Shown here piece by piece: positions 1 to 6,390 of a DNA stretch of 15,114 nt. How positions within the stretch are numbered: the stretch's first letter is position 1; each line of letters starts with the position of its first letter. The position numbers were made by a program, and so were the translations under genes. The stretch comes from JAZKFR01 sp040386295 (GTDB lineage: Bacteria > Pseudomonadota > Gammaproteobacteria > Burkholderiales > Rhodocyclaceae). The notes under the pieces are model-generated. The model was given only the letters and a program-made list of their open reading frames with translations. It searched no databases and was not told where the DNA came from. The stretch spans positions 1-15,114 of the forward strand of contig JAZKFR010000016.1 of the NCBI GenBank assembly GCA_040386295.1, given 5' to 3'.

Positions 1-184
1 AGGCGTTGGGTGAAGACGTTTATGTTGGTGGCTAGGGCGTTTTCTGCCTCGAGTGCAGTGCTCACTGACTCGTTTATTTTTTTGCTTGGGTCGGCGAGAG
101 GAGGGCATGATTAAGTGGACGTGATGGTCGCAAGCCGGCCTTCAGGCTTGTCTTTGTGGCGCGCTACGGTTGTGCAGAGGTCTT
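1..184. mobile_element. Short inverted-repeat element (MITE-like), right part only
   Basis: This stretch ends in CGGTTGTGCAGAGGTCTT (167-184), the exact inverted-repeat end found on both sides of the complete copy at 14855-15114. Hand alignment of 1-184 with 14930-15114 gives about 22 differences including one single-base indel, roughly 88% identity, in the same orientation. The left end lies outside the window. No coding frame in it looks real, so it is probably a non-autonomous element moved by a transposase encoded elsewhere. The ends AAGACCTCTGCACAACC faintly recall IS5-group termini, but that is from memory and not checked. Its right edge is about 40 bases from the -35 region of the rpsP promoter. 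Confidence 0.75.
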
Positions 185-223
185 AAACAAGAGCTCTTCG
201 TCTTAGCGCCATAAAATATCGTT

Positions 224-251
224 TTGTTTTTTTGGATTTTCTGGCTATAAT
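224..251 (+). promoter_or_regulatory. Sigma-70 type promoter of the rpsP operon
   Basis: A perfect -10 hexamer TATAAT lies at 246-251, and a partial -35, TTGTTT, lies at 224-229 with a 16-base spacer (TTTGTT at 223-228 would give 17). Transcription would begin near 258, leaving a leader of about 27 bases with a purine-rich ribosome site GGAAGAGA (272-279) ahead of ATG 285. The AT-rich stretch 211-240 fits a strong housekeeping promoter. The short element ends at 184, so its insertion left the core promoter intact but may have replaced upstream activating sequence. Confidence 0.6.
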
Positions 252-284
252 TCCGCCCTTTTTCTGGGTTCGGAAGAGAACACT

Positions 285-545
285 ATGGTTGTTATTCGTC
301 TCGCTCGTGGCGGCGCAAAAAAGCGTCCTTTCTATTACATGGTTGTTGCTGACTCGCGCAATCGGCGCGACGGTCGTTTTATTGAACGCGTCGGCTTCTA
401 CAATCCTTTAGCCTCTGGCAAAGAAGAAGGCCTGCGCATTGAAGCAGACCGCTTTAGCTACTGGCAACAACAAGGCGCGCAAGCTTCGCCCACAGTCGCC
501 CGCCTGCTCAAACAAGCGCAAGCCAAAACAGCAGCAGCGGCCTAA
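285..545 (+). CDS. rpsP: 30S ribosomal protein S16
   Basis: Small-subunit ribosomal protein S16, 86 residues, which binds 16S rRNA and helps early 30S assembly. The N-terminus MVVIRLARGGAKKRPFYYMV, the segment VADSRNRRDGRFIERVGFYNP and the core up to about residue 75 are standard for the family. The tail is short and Ala-rich (AKTAAAA). The ATG is preceded by the purine-rich GGAAGAGA at about six bases. It is the first gene of the classical rpsP-rimM-trmD-rplS operon and is driven by the promoter at 224-251. About 142 bases separate it from the chosen rimM start, a gap that contains a GC-rich hairpin. Nothing suggests damage. Confidence 0.97.
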   Translation: MVVIRLARGGAKKRPFYYMVVADSRNRRDGRFIERVGFYNPLASGKEEGLRIEADRFSYWQQQGAQASPTVARLLKQAQAKTAAAA

Positions 546-619
546 CAGCCGCCCGCTCTGGCAGCAAAACACCTTTGCCTGCAACAATGAATCGCACAAG
601 GATTCACGCCATGCCTCGG

Positions 620-640
620 GCGCGCCTGACCTGGGCGCGC
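620..640 (+). promoter_or_regulatory. GC-rich hairpin in the rpsP-rimM gap
   Basis: GCGCGCC (620-626) pairs perfectly with GGCGCGC (634-640) around a seven-base loop, with G-U pairs able to extend the base. It lies in the 142-base gap between the rpsP stop and the rimM start and has no U-run, so it is not a normal terminator. In E. coli the middle genes of this operon are translated far less than the ribosomal genes. A hairpin here could serve that purpose, but this is inference. Confidence 0.35.
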
Positions 641-687
641 TTGTGAGCACAGCTAACAAGGCCTCAGCAGCGCCGTCCCCTCAGTCA

Positions 688-1278
688 ATGCTGACGGATC
701 CTGTCAATGATCCTGGCCTCGAGATGGTGGTGCTCGGCAAGATCGTCGGGCCTTACGGAGTGCAAGGCGCGGTGCGCATCCACCCTTTCGCGGACGACCC
801 CTTAAGCTGGGCGAAACTGCCGCAATGGTGGCTAAGCAAAGAAGGCACGGCGGAAAGCACCCTGCCTGAACACTGGCGCGCCAGCAAACTGATCAGTTGT
901 AAGGCACACAACGACTCTCTGATCGCTCGCTTGGAATGCGTGCCCGATCGCGCCAGCTCAGAGAATTTACACGGCATCCTGATTGGCGTACCACGGCACG
1001 CACTGCCGGCAACGGCAAAAAATGAATACTACTGGGCCGATTTAATTGGCCTCGACGTCTTCAATAAAGACAATGAACTACTCGGTCAGGTACTGGGTCT
1101 GATTGCAACACCGGCCAACGATGTACTGCGCGTTCTACCCGCGCAGATAGACAAGAAGACAAGCACTGCGCAAGAAAAATTAGCTGCCGAGCGCCTGCTT
1201 CCTTTTGTCAACAGCGTGGTTTTGGACGTTGATCTGCAGGCCGGTCGCATCAAGGTGGACTGGGGTATCGATTGGTAA
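688..1278 (+). CDS. rimM: 16S rRNA processing / ribosome maturation factor RimM
   Basis: RimM assists maturation of the 30S head and binds S19. The N-terminal barrel begins at LGKIVGPYGVQGAVRIHPF and includes the WW in LPQWWL. The C-terminal PRC-barrel half contains EYYWADLIGLDVF, LLGQVLGLIATPANDVLRV and the conserved LLPF followed by VVLDVDLQAGRI. From ATG 688 the product has 196 residues, in the normal range. The frame is open upstream to 439, but that part overlaps rpsP and has no RimM character. ATG 724 (184 residues) is a possible alternative. Neither start has a convincing Shine-Dalgarno sequence, so the start is uncertain and translation may be weak or coupled. It is the second gene of the rpsP operon, 88 bases before trmD. 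Confidence 0.93.
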   Translation: MLTDPVNDPGLEMVVLGKIVGPYGVQGAVRIHPFADDPLSWAKLPQWWLSKEGTAESTLPEHWRASKLISCKAHNDSLIARLECVPDRASSENLHGILIGVPRHALPATAKNEYYWADLIGLDVFNKDNELLGQVLGLIATPANDVLRVLPAQIDKKTSTAQEKLAAERLLPFVNSVVLDVDLQAGRIKVDWGIDW

Positions 1279-1366
1279 AGACGCAGACATCAACCGCAGC
1301 AGATCGACCAACGAATTGAAGCAGCAAGACACGCCAGACGAAGCAAAAGCGCTGCAGCCCGAGCGC

Positions 1367-2137
1367 ATGGCCAGCCCGGTGCTGGCAGTGGATGTTATTA
1401 GCTTGTTCCCCGAAATGTTCGCGGCCTTAACGCAACAGGGCATCGCAGCACGCGGGCTGAACGCAGGCATCTGGTCAATTCAACACTGGAATCCACGTGA
1501 TTTCAGCGATAACGCCTACCGTCGCGTCGACGACCGTCCTTACGGCGGCGGACCGGGCATGCTGATGCTGCCAACACCGCTAGCCGCCAGCATTGCTGCG
1601 GCAAAGACGAGTCAGCGCCAGGCAGGACGCGCGCGCAGCCAGGTCATTTACCTGTCGCCGCAAGGCACGCCGCTCAGCCATCAACGGGTCATGCAGCTAG
1701 CCGAGTGCCAAGCGGGATTGATTTTGCTCTGCGGGCGTTACGAAGGGATCGACGAACGCCTGCTGGAAGAATGCGTTGACGAAGAAATATCGATAGGCGA
1801 CTTTGTCCTATCAGGCGGTGAAATTCCCGCCATGGCGCTGATCGATGCAATCGTCCGCCAACTGCCTGGCGTCTTAAACGACGCACAGTCAGCGCAACAA
1901 GATTCGTTTGTAACGGGCTTGCTCGATTGCCCGCACTACACCCGGCCTGAAGAATACGCAGGTCGGCGGGTGCCAGAGGTTTTGCTCTCTGGTCACCACG
2001 AGCAGATTCGTCTGTGGCGGCTACAACAAGCGCTTGGACGAACTTGGCAGCGACGGCCAGAATTATTGGCCAAACGTCTGCTGTCAAAGGAAGAAACGCA
2101 ACTCCTGGCGCAATTTCAGGAGCAATGCGGTCAGTAA
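1367..2137 (+). CDS. trmD: tRNA (guanine-N1)-methyltransferase TrmD
   Basis: SPOUT-class enzyme that uses S-adenosylmethionine to methylate G37 of tRNAs reading CNN codons and so prevents +1 frameshifting. From ATG 1367 it has 256 residues, a normal size. Visible landmarks are DVISLFPEMF near the N-terminus, YRRVDDRPYGGGPGMLM (residues about 51-67), and the trefoil-knot segment LCGRYEGIDERLLEECVDEE followed by ISIGDFVLSGGE. The tail contains GLLDCPHYTRPEEYAGRRVP and VLLSGHHEQIRLWR. The frame is open upstream to 1205, overlapping rimM, but the extension is not conserved in type, so 1367 is preferred. No strong ribosome site is visible before it. Third gene of the operon, 44 bases before rplS. 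Confidence 0.96.
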   Translation: MASPVLAVDVISLFPEMFAALTQQGIAARGLNAGIWSIQHWNPRDFSDNAYRRVDDRPYGGGPGMLMLPTPLAASIAAAKTSQRQAGRARSQVIYLSPQGTPLSHQRVMQLAECQAGLILLCGRYEGIDERLLEECVDEEISIGDFVLSGGEIPAMALIDAIVRQLPGVLNDAQSAQQDSFVTGLLDCPHYTRPEEYAGRRVPEVLLSGHHEQIRLWRLQQALGRTWQRRPELLAKRLLSKEETQLLAQFQEQCGQ

Positions 2138-2181
2138 AATAAAACATCCTCGTCTTAATGGCGATATACGGAGTAATCAAA

Positions 2182-2583
2182 ATGAATCTGATTGAGCAGC
2201 TGGAACAAGAAGAAATCGCCCGTCTGGGCAAAACGATCCCGGTTTTTGCGCCCGGTGACACCGTCGTTGTCCAAGTCAAAGTCAAAGAAGGCACGCGCGA
2301 GCGCTTGCAGGCCTACGAAGGCGTGGTGATTGCCAAACGCAATCGCGGCTTAAACTCGAACTTTGTCGTGCGCAAAATCTCCTCGGGCGAAGGCGTTGAA
2401 CGTACCTTCCAAACCTATTCCCCCCTAGTCGCCGCGATTGAAGTCAAACGCCGTGGCGACGTGCGCCGCGCCAAGCTCTACTACCTGCGCGAACGCTCTG
2501 GCAAATCAGCGCGGATCAAAGAAAAACTGGTGCGCAGAACCACGGCTACTGTGGCCACTACTGCGGCCACTACTACGGCCTAA
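2182..2583 (+). CDS. rplS: 50S ribosomal protein L19
   Basis: Large-subunit protein L19, located at the 30S-50S interface. The chosen ATG gives MNLIEQLEQEEI, the family's usual start, with GGAG (2170-2173) eight bases upstream; ATG 2158 is in frame but lacks both. The core APGDTVVVQVKVKEGTRERL, AYEGVVIAKRNRGLNSNF and VRKISSGEGVERTFQTYSP, then VKRRGDVRRAKLYYLRERSG, is nearly identical to Burkholderia-type L19. The product has 133 residues. The last 17 form a Thr/Ala tail (RRTTATVATTAATTTA) encoded by a small repetitive stretch of ACT/GCC codons, unlike the charged or Gln-rich tails more usual here. Last gene of the operon, followed by two hairpins. Confidence 0.97.
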   Translation: MNLIEQLEQEEIARLGKTIPVFAPGDTVVVQVKVKEGTRERLQAYEGVVIAKRNRGLNSNFVVRKISSGEGVERTFQTYSPLVAAIEVKRRGDVRRAKLYYLRERSGKSARIKEKLVRRTTATVATTAATTTA

Positions 2584-2595
2584 AGCAACATCAGC

Positions 2596-2643
2596 CCAAG
2601 CCTGGCTTAGCGGCGCTAAAATTTGCCGCTAAGTCAGGTTTGG
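2596..2643 (+). terminator. Long hairpin after rplS
   Basis: CCAAGCCTGGCTTAGCGGC (2596-2614) pairs with 2625-2643 over 19 positions around a ten-base A/T-rich loop. The two imperfect pairs are G-U when transcribed on the plus strand but would be C-A on the minus strand, so the hairpin is suited to plus-strand RNA. There is no long U-run behind it. It begins 12 bases after the rplS stop and probably marks the 3' end of the operon transcript together with the next hairpin. Confidence 0.6.
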
Positions 2644-2651
2644 TGCGAAAC

Positions 2652-2690
2652 AAAAAACGGGGCGAGATCATCAGGATCTCGCCCCGTTTT
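2652..2690. terminator. Bidirectional intrinsic terminator between rplS and gene A
   Basis: ACGGGGCGAGATC (2657-2669) and GATCTCGCCCCGT (2675-2687) form a perfect 13-bp stem with the five-base loop ATCAG. A-runs on the left and T-runs on the right extend it. Read on the plus strand it ends TTTT; on the minus strand it is followed by TTTTTTG and further T. It can therefore end both the rplS operon and read-through from gene A. A diverged copy of the same hairpin lies after gene B at 4705-4747. Confidence 0.85.
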
Positions 2691-2700
2691 GCTTAGCCAA

Positions 2701-2888
2701 AAGACCTCGGCACAATCCGCATGGATTAAGAAATGCTGCACTTGCTGTGCGGCATGAGCACATTGCAAGCGCACGCTAGACCCCGCGACCACCATGTTTG
2801 CCGGTATGAGTCTGCGCTTGCAAAAAAAACCCCTCTCCCGCAAGCGGGCGAGGGGTTCAGGCCAGACCATCGCTTGTGCAGAGGTCTG
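2701..2888. mobile_element. Second, diverged short inverted-repeat element
   Basis: The left end AAGACCTCGGCACAATCCG (2701-2719) and right end CGCTTGTGCAGAGGTCTG (2871-2888) match the 18-bp ends of the complete element at 14855-15114 with one or two changes and a one-base insertion. The 188-bp interior is different, except that both carry a CCCTCTCCC/GGGAGAGGG-type hairpin. An 11-bp inverted repeat TTGCAAGCGCA (2763-2773) / TGCGCTTGCAA (2813-2823) also lies inside. No target duplication is obvious. It ends only 11 bases beyond the stop codon of gene A. It could be an older relative that shares ends but not the body. Confidence 0.6.
2822..2855 (-). terminator. Intrinsic terminator of gene A, inside the element
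   Basis: On the minus strand the stem CCCCTCGCCCGC / GCGGGAGAGGGG (plus strand 2855-2844 and 2841-2830; 11 of 12 positions pair) is followed directly by eight T residues (2829-2822). It starts about 44 bases after the gene A stop codon. The GC-rich stem plus T8 is the best minus-strand terminator in the window. Since it belongs to the inserted element, the element seems to supply this gene's 3' end. Confidence 0.75.
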
Positions 2889-2898
2889 AGCAAAAGGC

Positions 2899-4458
2899 TT
2901 AACGTGCTTCGTCAGGCTGCGCGGCAGAGATGGGTAAATCAACAAAGCTGAAATGGCTTAAACGCTGCGTTCCCGGAAGAAGAGGAGGCAATTCAAGCTG
3001 CGAAACTAAACGATCGATCAGGAAAGTAATTTGCGCGTAGGTGAGCGGAGCACTCTTCGTTCTCTGTGCAGGAGGCAAGGGAGCAGAAATCCTCTGCTGC
3101 AATTCATACTGCACATTTAACGAAGCGGTCCTATCTGGAAAGGCATTTTGAAAATCAAGCATCATTTCCCTCAGCCCCCACAGAAACTTTAGGGCCATCA
3201 CTTTGTTAAGAAAGTTCAAATCATCAACGGAGGCGAGGCCGCGATAGTTTAGGTTTTGCGCCCGATTGGGCAAATCAGGATCATTAGCCACAGTAAAAAG
3301 CGTTTCACGCAAATCTGGGTCAGCAAGGTACGTGCTCACAATCCAATTACGAAGCTCCTCCGCCCAAGAGAACTCTATGTGTACGTTTTTCTTCGTTTGT
3401 ACGGGAGCGGGTGTTGCCACCGCTGCGGGAGCATCTGTCGAAGAGCGAGCGCGTAGGTCTGGGCGCTGCTGGCCTGTATGCACGGTTGGCGCTGTACGCA
3501 GACGGGTTAGCAGCGCGCGCACATTTTTCATGACTGAACAAATCGATACCTGGCGTTCTCGCGACACAGCTGGCGGGTCATAAGTGGCTTGGGTCTGCCG
3601 GCACATTCCTGCCAGCTCAAATCTGAGTCTGTGGATTTGAAACAGCTCATCCAAACCTATCGGCAGTGACTCGCCCTGCTGTTTCAACGCCAACAGCTCC
3701 CCAGCGTTCATTTTTGGCTCATTCATGAGGCTCACAAATGCTGTCGCATCTAAATCATCAAAACCAAGCTTTTTCAGTGCCGCAAACTCAGCCTCACCAT
3801 ACTGCAAGGCATTAGCAGGTGCAGGATTAGAGAAAAACGCTCCCCATGTCCCATCCTCCAGTTCAGGGCTGAGCACAAATTCAGGAAGGGTGTGTAGGTA
3901 TGCATGTGCATCGATGTGGGGGGAACCATTCCCAAAACCCTCGTGGATTAAACGCACAACATGCTTCGCACCTGCAACGGCCTGCTTAATCGCATCATGA
4001 CTAAGCTGCGGACACTCAGCCCCATCGTCACTAAGCAGCGGGGCAATGCTGTCAGCCAAGCCTTGTTTTACGGCTTCTCGCAACGCTTGCAAGGTCGCAA
4101 GGGCTGCGGCATGTTGCGTGTAATCGGCTCTGCCTCGCGCCTTGGTTATCATGCTCGCTTCCAAACGATCTATGCAGAAACTGTAATACTCAGCCAGAAC
4201 TCTTGCTTCACGTGGCGGGCAGCATGACCATTGTAAAAATGCCTCCCTGTATGCCTGCTCTGGTTTGGCCTTGACTAGCGCTTCCTCAGAACGCCATTCG
4301 GTCAGATTGTATACAGCCGGATTTGAAGGCATACCTGCTATCAATAAAGGCCTCGAACCAGGTACGTACAGCTCAACGGCCTGCTCCGCTAGTTGATCAG
4401 ACCGCGCAGCTGCGCCTGCCACCACACCATTGCCACCTACACCACCGGCTGAATACAT
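2899..4458 (-). CDS. Protein A: uncharacterised large helical protein, paralogue of protein B
   Basis: I do not recognise the family. The product has 519 residues from ATG 4458, chosen because AAGGAG (minus strand 4469-4464) lies five bases upstream; two in-frame GTGs just before it are too close to that site. The N-terminus is Gly/Ala-rich (about residues 4-18) without a clear signal peptide, and no membrane segment is visible. Predicted character is mainly helical. Residues 72-92 (EAFLQ...PREARVLAEYY), 152-172, 225-247 (FAALKKLGFDDLDATAFVSL), 271-279 (ELFQIHRLR) and 299-317 align in order with protein B. Residues about 320-357 are a Pro/Ala/Thr-rich linker, and 358-519 form a further helical part. 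The promoter is sigma-E-like (4538-4564); terminators follow at 2822-2855 and 2652-2690. A secreted effector or a structural host-interaction protein is possible but unproven. Confidence 0.75.
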   Translation of the reverse strand: MYSAGGVGGNGVVAGAAARSDQLAEQAVELYVPGSRPLLIAGMPSNPAVYNLTEWRSEEALVKAKPEQAYREAFLQWSCCPPREARVLAEYYSFCIDRLEASMITKARGRADYTQHAAALATLQALREAVKQGLADSIAPLLSDDGAECPQLSHDAIKQAVAGAKHVVRLIHEGFGNGSPHIDAHAYLHTLPEFVLSPELEDGTWGAFFSNPAPANALQYGEAEFAALKKLGFDDLDATAFVSLMNEPKMNAGELLALKQQGESLPIGLDELFQIHRLRFELAGMCRQTQATYDPPAVSRERQVSICSVMKNVRALLTRLRTAPTVHTGQQRPDLRARSSTDAPAAVATPAPVQTKKNVHIEFSWAEELRNWIVSTYLADPDLRETLFTVANDPDLPNRAQNLNYRGLASVDDLNFLNKVMALKFLWGLREMMLDFQNAFPDRTASLNVQYELQQRISAPLPPAQRTKSAPLTYAQITFLIDRLVSQLELPPLLPGTQRLSHFSFVDLPISAAQPDEAR

Positions 4459-4537
4459 CACCACTCCTTGGGTAAAAAATAAAAAAACAAGCGAGCCTCG
4501 CGTTTGCTTGGCGGTAAGAACCGATTACTACGTTTCG

Positions 4538-4564
4538 TTAGTGGTGGAATCTTGCAGAAAGTTC
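4538..4564 (-). promoter_or_regulatory. ECF/sigma-E-like promoter of gene A
   Basis: On the minus strand, GAACTT (4564-4559) inside GGGAACTTTCT is followed after exactly 16 bases by ACTAA (4542-4538). The E. coli sigma-E consensus is GAACTT-N16-TCTRA, so the -35 is perfect and the -10 close. The sequence CCACTAA also resembles the HrpL box (GGAACC-N15/16-CCACNNA) with one change. The same pair with the same spacing precedes gene B, while the spacers differ. The leader to ATG 4458 would be about 70 bases. This is a pattern match only; no start site is known. Confidence 0.5.
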
Positions 4565-4704
4565 CCGACAAAATCGCTCTGGCACCCTTTTTTTCAGCCC
4601 AAGCCTGATCGCTCGAGCATGTCGCGCCGCCGCTAAAACTTGGGTGCGCAGAATCAATCGAGCGGTAGCAACAAGCCATCGCCGCCAGTCTGAGCCTTGC
4701 TGGT

Positions 4705-4747
4705 AAACGAAAAACGGGGCAAGACCATCAGGATCTCGCCCCGCTTT
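4705..4747 (-). terminator. Intrinsic terminator of gene B, copy of the post-rplS terminator
   Basis: Plus-strand positions 4715-4726 and 4732-4743 form the same CGGGGC...GCCCCG hairpin as 2657-2687, with the same loop ATCAG. The two altered stem positions (4721 and 4725) give G-U pairs only when the minus strand is transcribed; on the plus strand they would be A-C mismatches. Minus-strand RNA runs into TTTTTCGTTT after the stem. It lies about 65-95 bases past the gene B stop at 4810, so it very likely ends that transcript. Confidence 0.75.
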
Positions 4748-4809
4748 GCTGACCAAGACAGTCAGTTGAACGTGGGCCTGTTGCACCTGGGTTGGCAGGC
4801 GCGTTTAGG

Positions 4810-6390
4810 CTAGCGTAGGTACACGCGCTGATCGTTGTTGAGCGCTCCTATGATGAATTGCTTCATCCGATCACTCAGCGTTCCGATCCGTATCCTTGGC
4901 TTAATAAGCTTCTTCGAGACATACGTCACCTGCGACAAACCAGAGTCCACCAGCCAATTTACTAAAAGTCGCTTATCCGCAACACTCAAGGCTTGTAATT
5001 GCATTATCAACGGATCAGCTTCTGCAAACTCAATGGCGTAGCTCAACCGAGCCAACTTAACAAGCGCTTTACGTGCTTTGTTGTCGAGATTTACGTTGGG
5101 GTTGAAGACGTCATCTCCTAGTGCAACTGGCTCCTCTAGGGGCAAGGCATCCACTTCCGAAAGCCCGCTCGAACCCTGAGAACCCCATTCAATCGGAACC
5201 CCATCTAGCGCAAAAGGGTGCGGCGTAGCAAACTCGCCGCCCGAATCGAATTCGAATAATTCGCTGTGGACTGGTGACGCAGGCACAGGAAAGGGAGCAA
5301 CCTCCTCTTCATGGCTTTGTGCTGTAAACACAGGCTGCAGCGCCGTAGGTGTTGTAGCCGCTCGCGCTTCGGAGCGCGCTTGCATAAGCTGCTTGTGTAG
5401 CTCAATTATCTGCGCTGTGAGGGCACGGTCAGTTCCAAGCATTTGAAACGCCAGCACCCCCGTCGCGCGAATCACGATGTTCATGATGGCGTCAATCTTC
5501 TTTCTGGAGAGGGCTTGCACAGCACCCGAACCACCGTCCACTAACCATGGATTTTGCTCATCGAGCACGGTTTTAATCTGCTGCCTTAGTCTTTTAATTG
5601 GGTAAAGCTCAGGCCAAAAGGAATGGGCACGCTGAGTACTGTTTGCCTGGCTCGACTCAGCATGCTCACGCTGCAATAAATTGCGCGTTTCTATCGTCGA
5701 TAAATGCTGCATATAGAGTACGAACAATTTTGATTCAAGCTGAGTCAACCCAAGTTTTTGCACAGCGTTCTCCTCGGCTCCGCAATAAACGCGAGCACTG
5801 TCAGTAGGCTCTGGATCAGCGTAGTAGTCGGGCGAGCCTCTCGCGGCAAGCACTTCACGCGGAACTTTGCGCAGCAGACTCTTTTCAAACGTAGTGAGTC
5901 CATGATTATCCTCACGCTTTTGCAGCGTGTGGATGGCAACGCACAGCAGATTCTGAATCGTCCTCGAAGAAAGATTCCGCACATTAAAGTTTCGCTCCCC
6001 GTCCGCCATTGCTATCTGCCAATGTCCCAGCGTCAGCGCCATTTCTTGCCTAAATGCGTGTGCTGTTGTTAGCTCTTGCGGAAAATTCTGGCACGCACAC
6101 GAACTCGCCTCAAAGGTGTATTGCAGCAAATACCAGGCGAATAATTTGGCCTCGTCTGGATTAAAGCCTTGCGCCTGTAAAAGCTCTTCGTTCAACAGTT
6201 GATCAGGGGCAATGCCGCTGTTTGTCGCCTCTTCACACAAGACCTTGAACACAGCAGCATCAAGCTCCGTTATCGTCCCAATGTAATCAGCAGCCTCTAG
6301 CTCTAAGCGAGCCGTTGACACTGCTTGCAGCTCCACTGCGTAACTAAGGCAAACAGGAACACCCCCCGAACCCACTATCGAATGCTGCAT
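4810..6390 (-). CDS. Protein B: uncharacterised large helical protein, paralogue of protein A
   Basis: Unrecognised protein of 526 residues. ATG 6390 is preceded by GGAAGTGAG (minus strand 6405-6397) at a good distance. No signal peptide, membrane segment or catalytic motif is evident. A helical module of the type (E)xxLQxxGFxxxEAKLFxxYLLQ occurs at residues 69-90 and 207-228, with a weaker version at 462-483. Residues 140-155, 261-269 (ELYPIKRLR) and 295-313 (SRKKIDAIMNIV...) match protein A in the same order. Residues about 340-435 are an acidic, Pro/Ser-rich linker, longer than that of A, followed by a basic helical end (SKKLIKPRIRIG). The promoter is at 6525-6551 and the terminator at 4705-4747, so it is a separate transcript from A. 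Function is unknown; a secreted effector is one guess. Confidence 0.75.
   Translation of the reverse strand: MQHSIVGSGGVPVCLSYAVELQAVSTARLELEAADYIGTITELDAAVFKVLCEEATNSGIAPDQLLNEELLQAQGFNPDEAKLFAWYLLQYTFEASSCACQNFPQELTTAHAFRQEMALTLGHWQIAMADGERNFNVRNLSSRTIQNLLCVAIHTLQKREDNHGLTTFEKSLLRKVPREVLAARGSPDYYADPEPTDSARVYCGAEENAVQKLGLTQLESKLFVLYMQHLSTIETRNLLQREHAESSQANSTQRAHSFWPELYPIKRLRQQIKTVLDEQNPWLVDGGSGAVQALSRKKIDAIMNIVIRATGVLAFQMLGTDRALTAQIIELHKQLMQARSEARAATTPTALQPVFTAQSHEEEVAPFPVPASPVHSELFEFDSGGEFATPHPFALDGVPIEWGSQGSSGLSEVDALPLEEPVALGDDVFNPNVNLDNKARKALVKLARLSYAIEFAEADPLIMQLQALSVADKRLLVNWLVDSGLSQVTYVSKKLIKPRIRIGTLSDRMKQFIIGALNNDQRVYLR

Larger units (their letters stand above)
4465..4809. other. 345-base gap between genes A and B
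   Basis: No gene is supported here. It holds, from left to right: the gene A leader with the ribosome site; CGCGTTTGCTTGGC (4499-4512), which recurs in the leader of gene B; the promoter-like pair at 4538-4564; and 4594-4650, which keeps pieces of the post-rplS hairpin region (CAGCCCAAGCCTG exact, then CCGCTAAAA and TTGGGTGCG in order). A diverged terminator follows at 4705-4747. The gap thus looks like the downstream end of one duplicated unit joined to the upstream end of the next. Confidence 0.6.

Noticed and set aside
588..647. Possible 19-codon leader peptide (ATG 588 to TGA 647) before rimM
   Set aside because: No ribosome site is seen and the composition is unremarkable; the overlapping hairpin explains the GC-rich repeats better.
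2591..2900. CRISPR or tRNA-like structure in the hairpin-rich region after rplS
   Set aside because: The hairpins are terminators and element structures; there is no regular spacer array and no tRNA cloverleaf.
3256..4227. Plus-strand open frames inside gene A
   Set aside because: They are antisense shadows of a coherent long reading frame that has a good ribosome site; none shows a domain.
4538..4786. Minus-strand open frame downstream of gene B whose peptide (GRDPDGLAPFFV) resembles one downstream of gene A
   Set aside because: The likeness comes from the palindromic terminator hairpin present in both places, not from a conserved protein.
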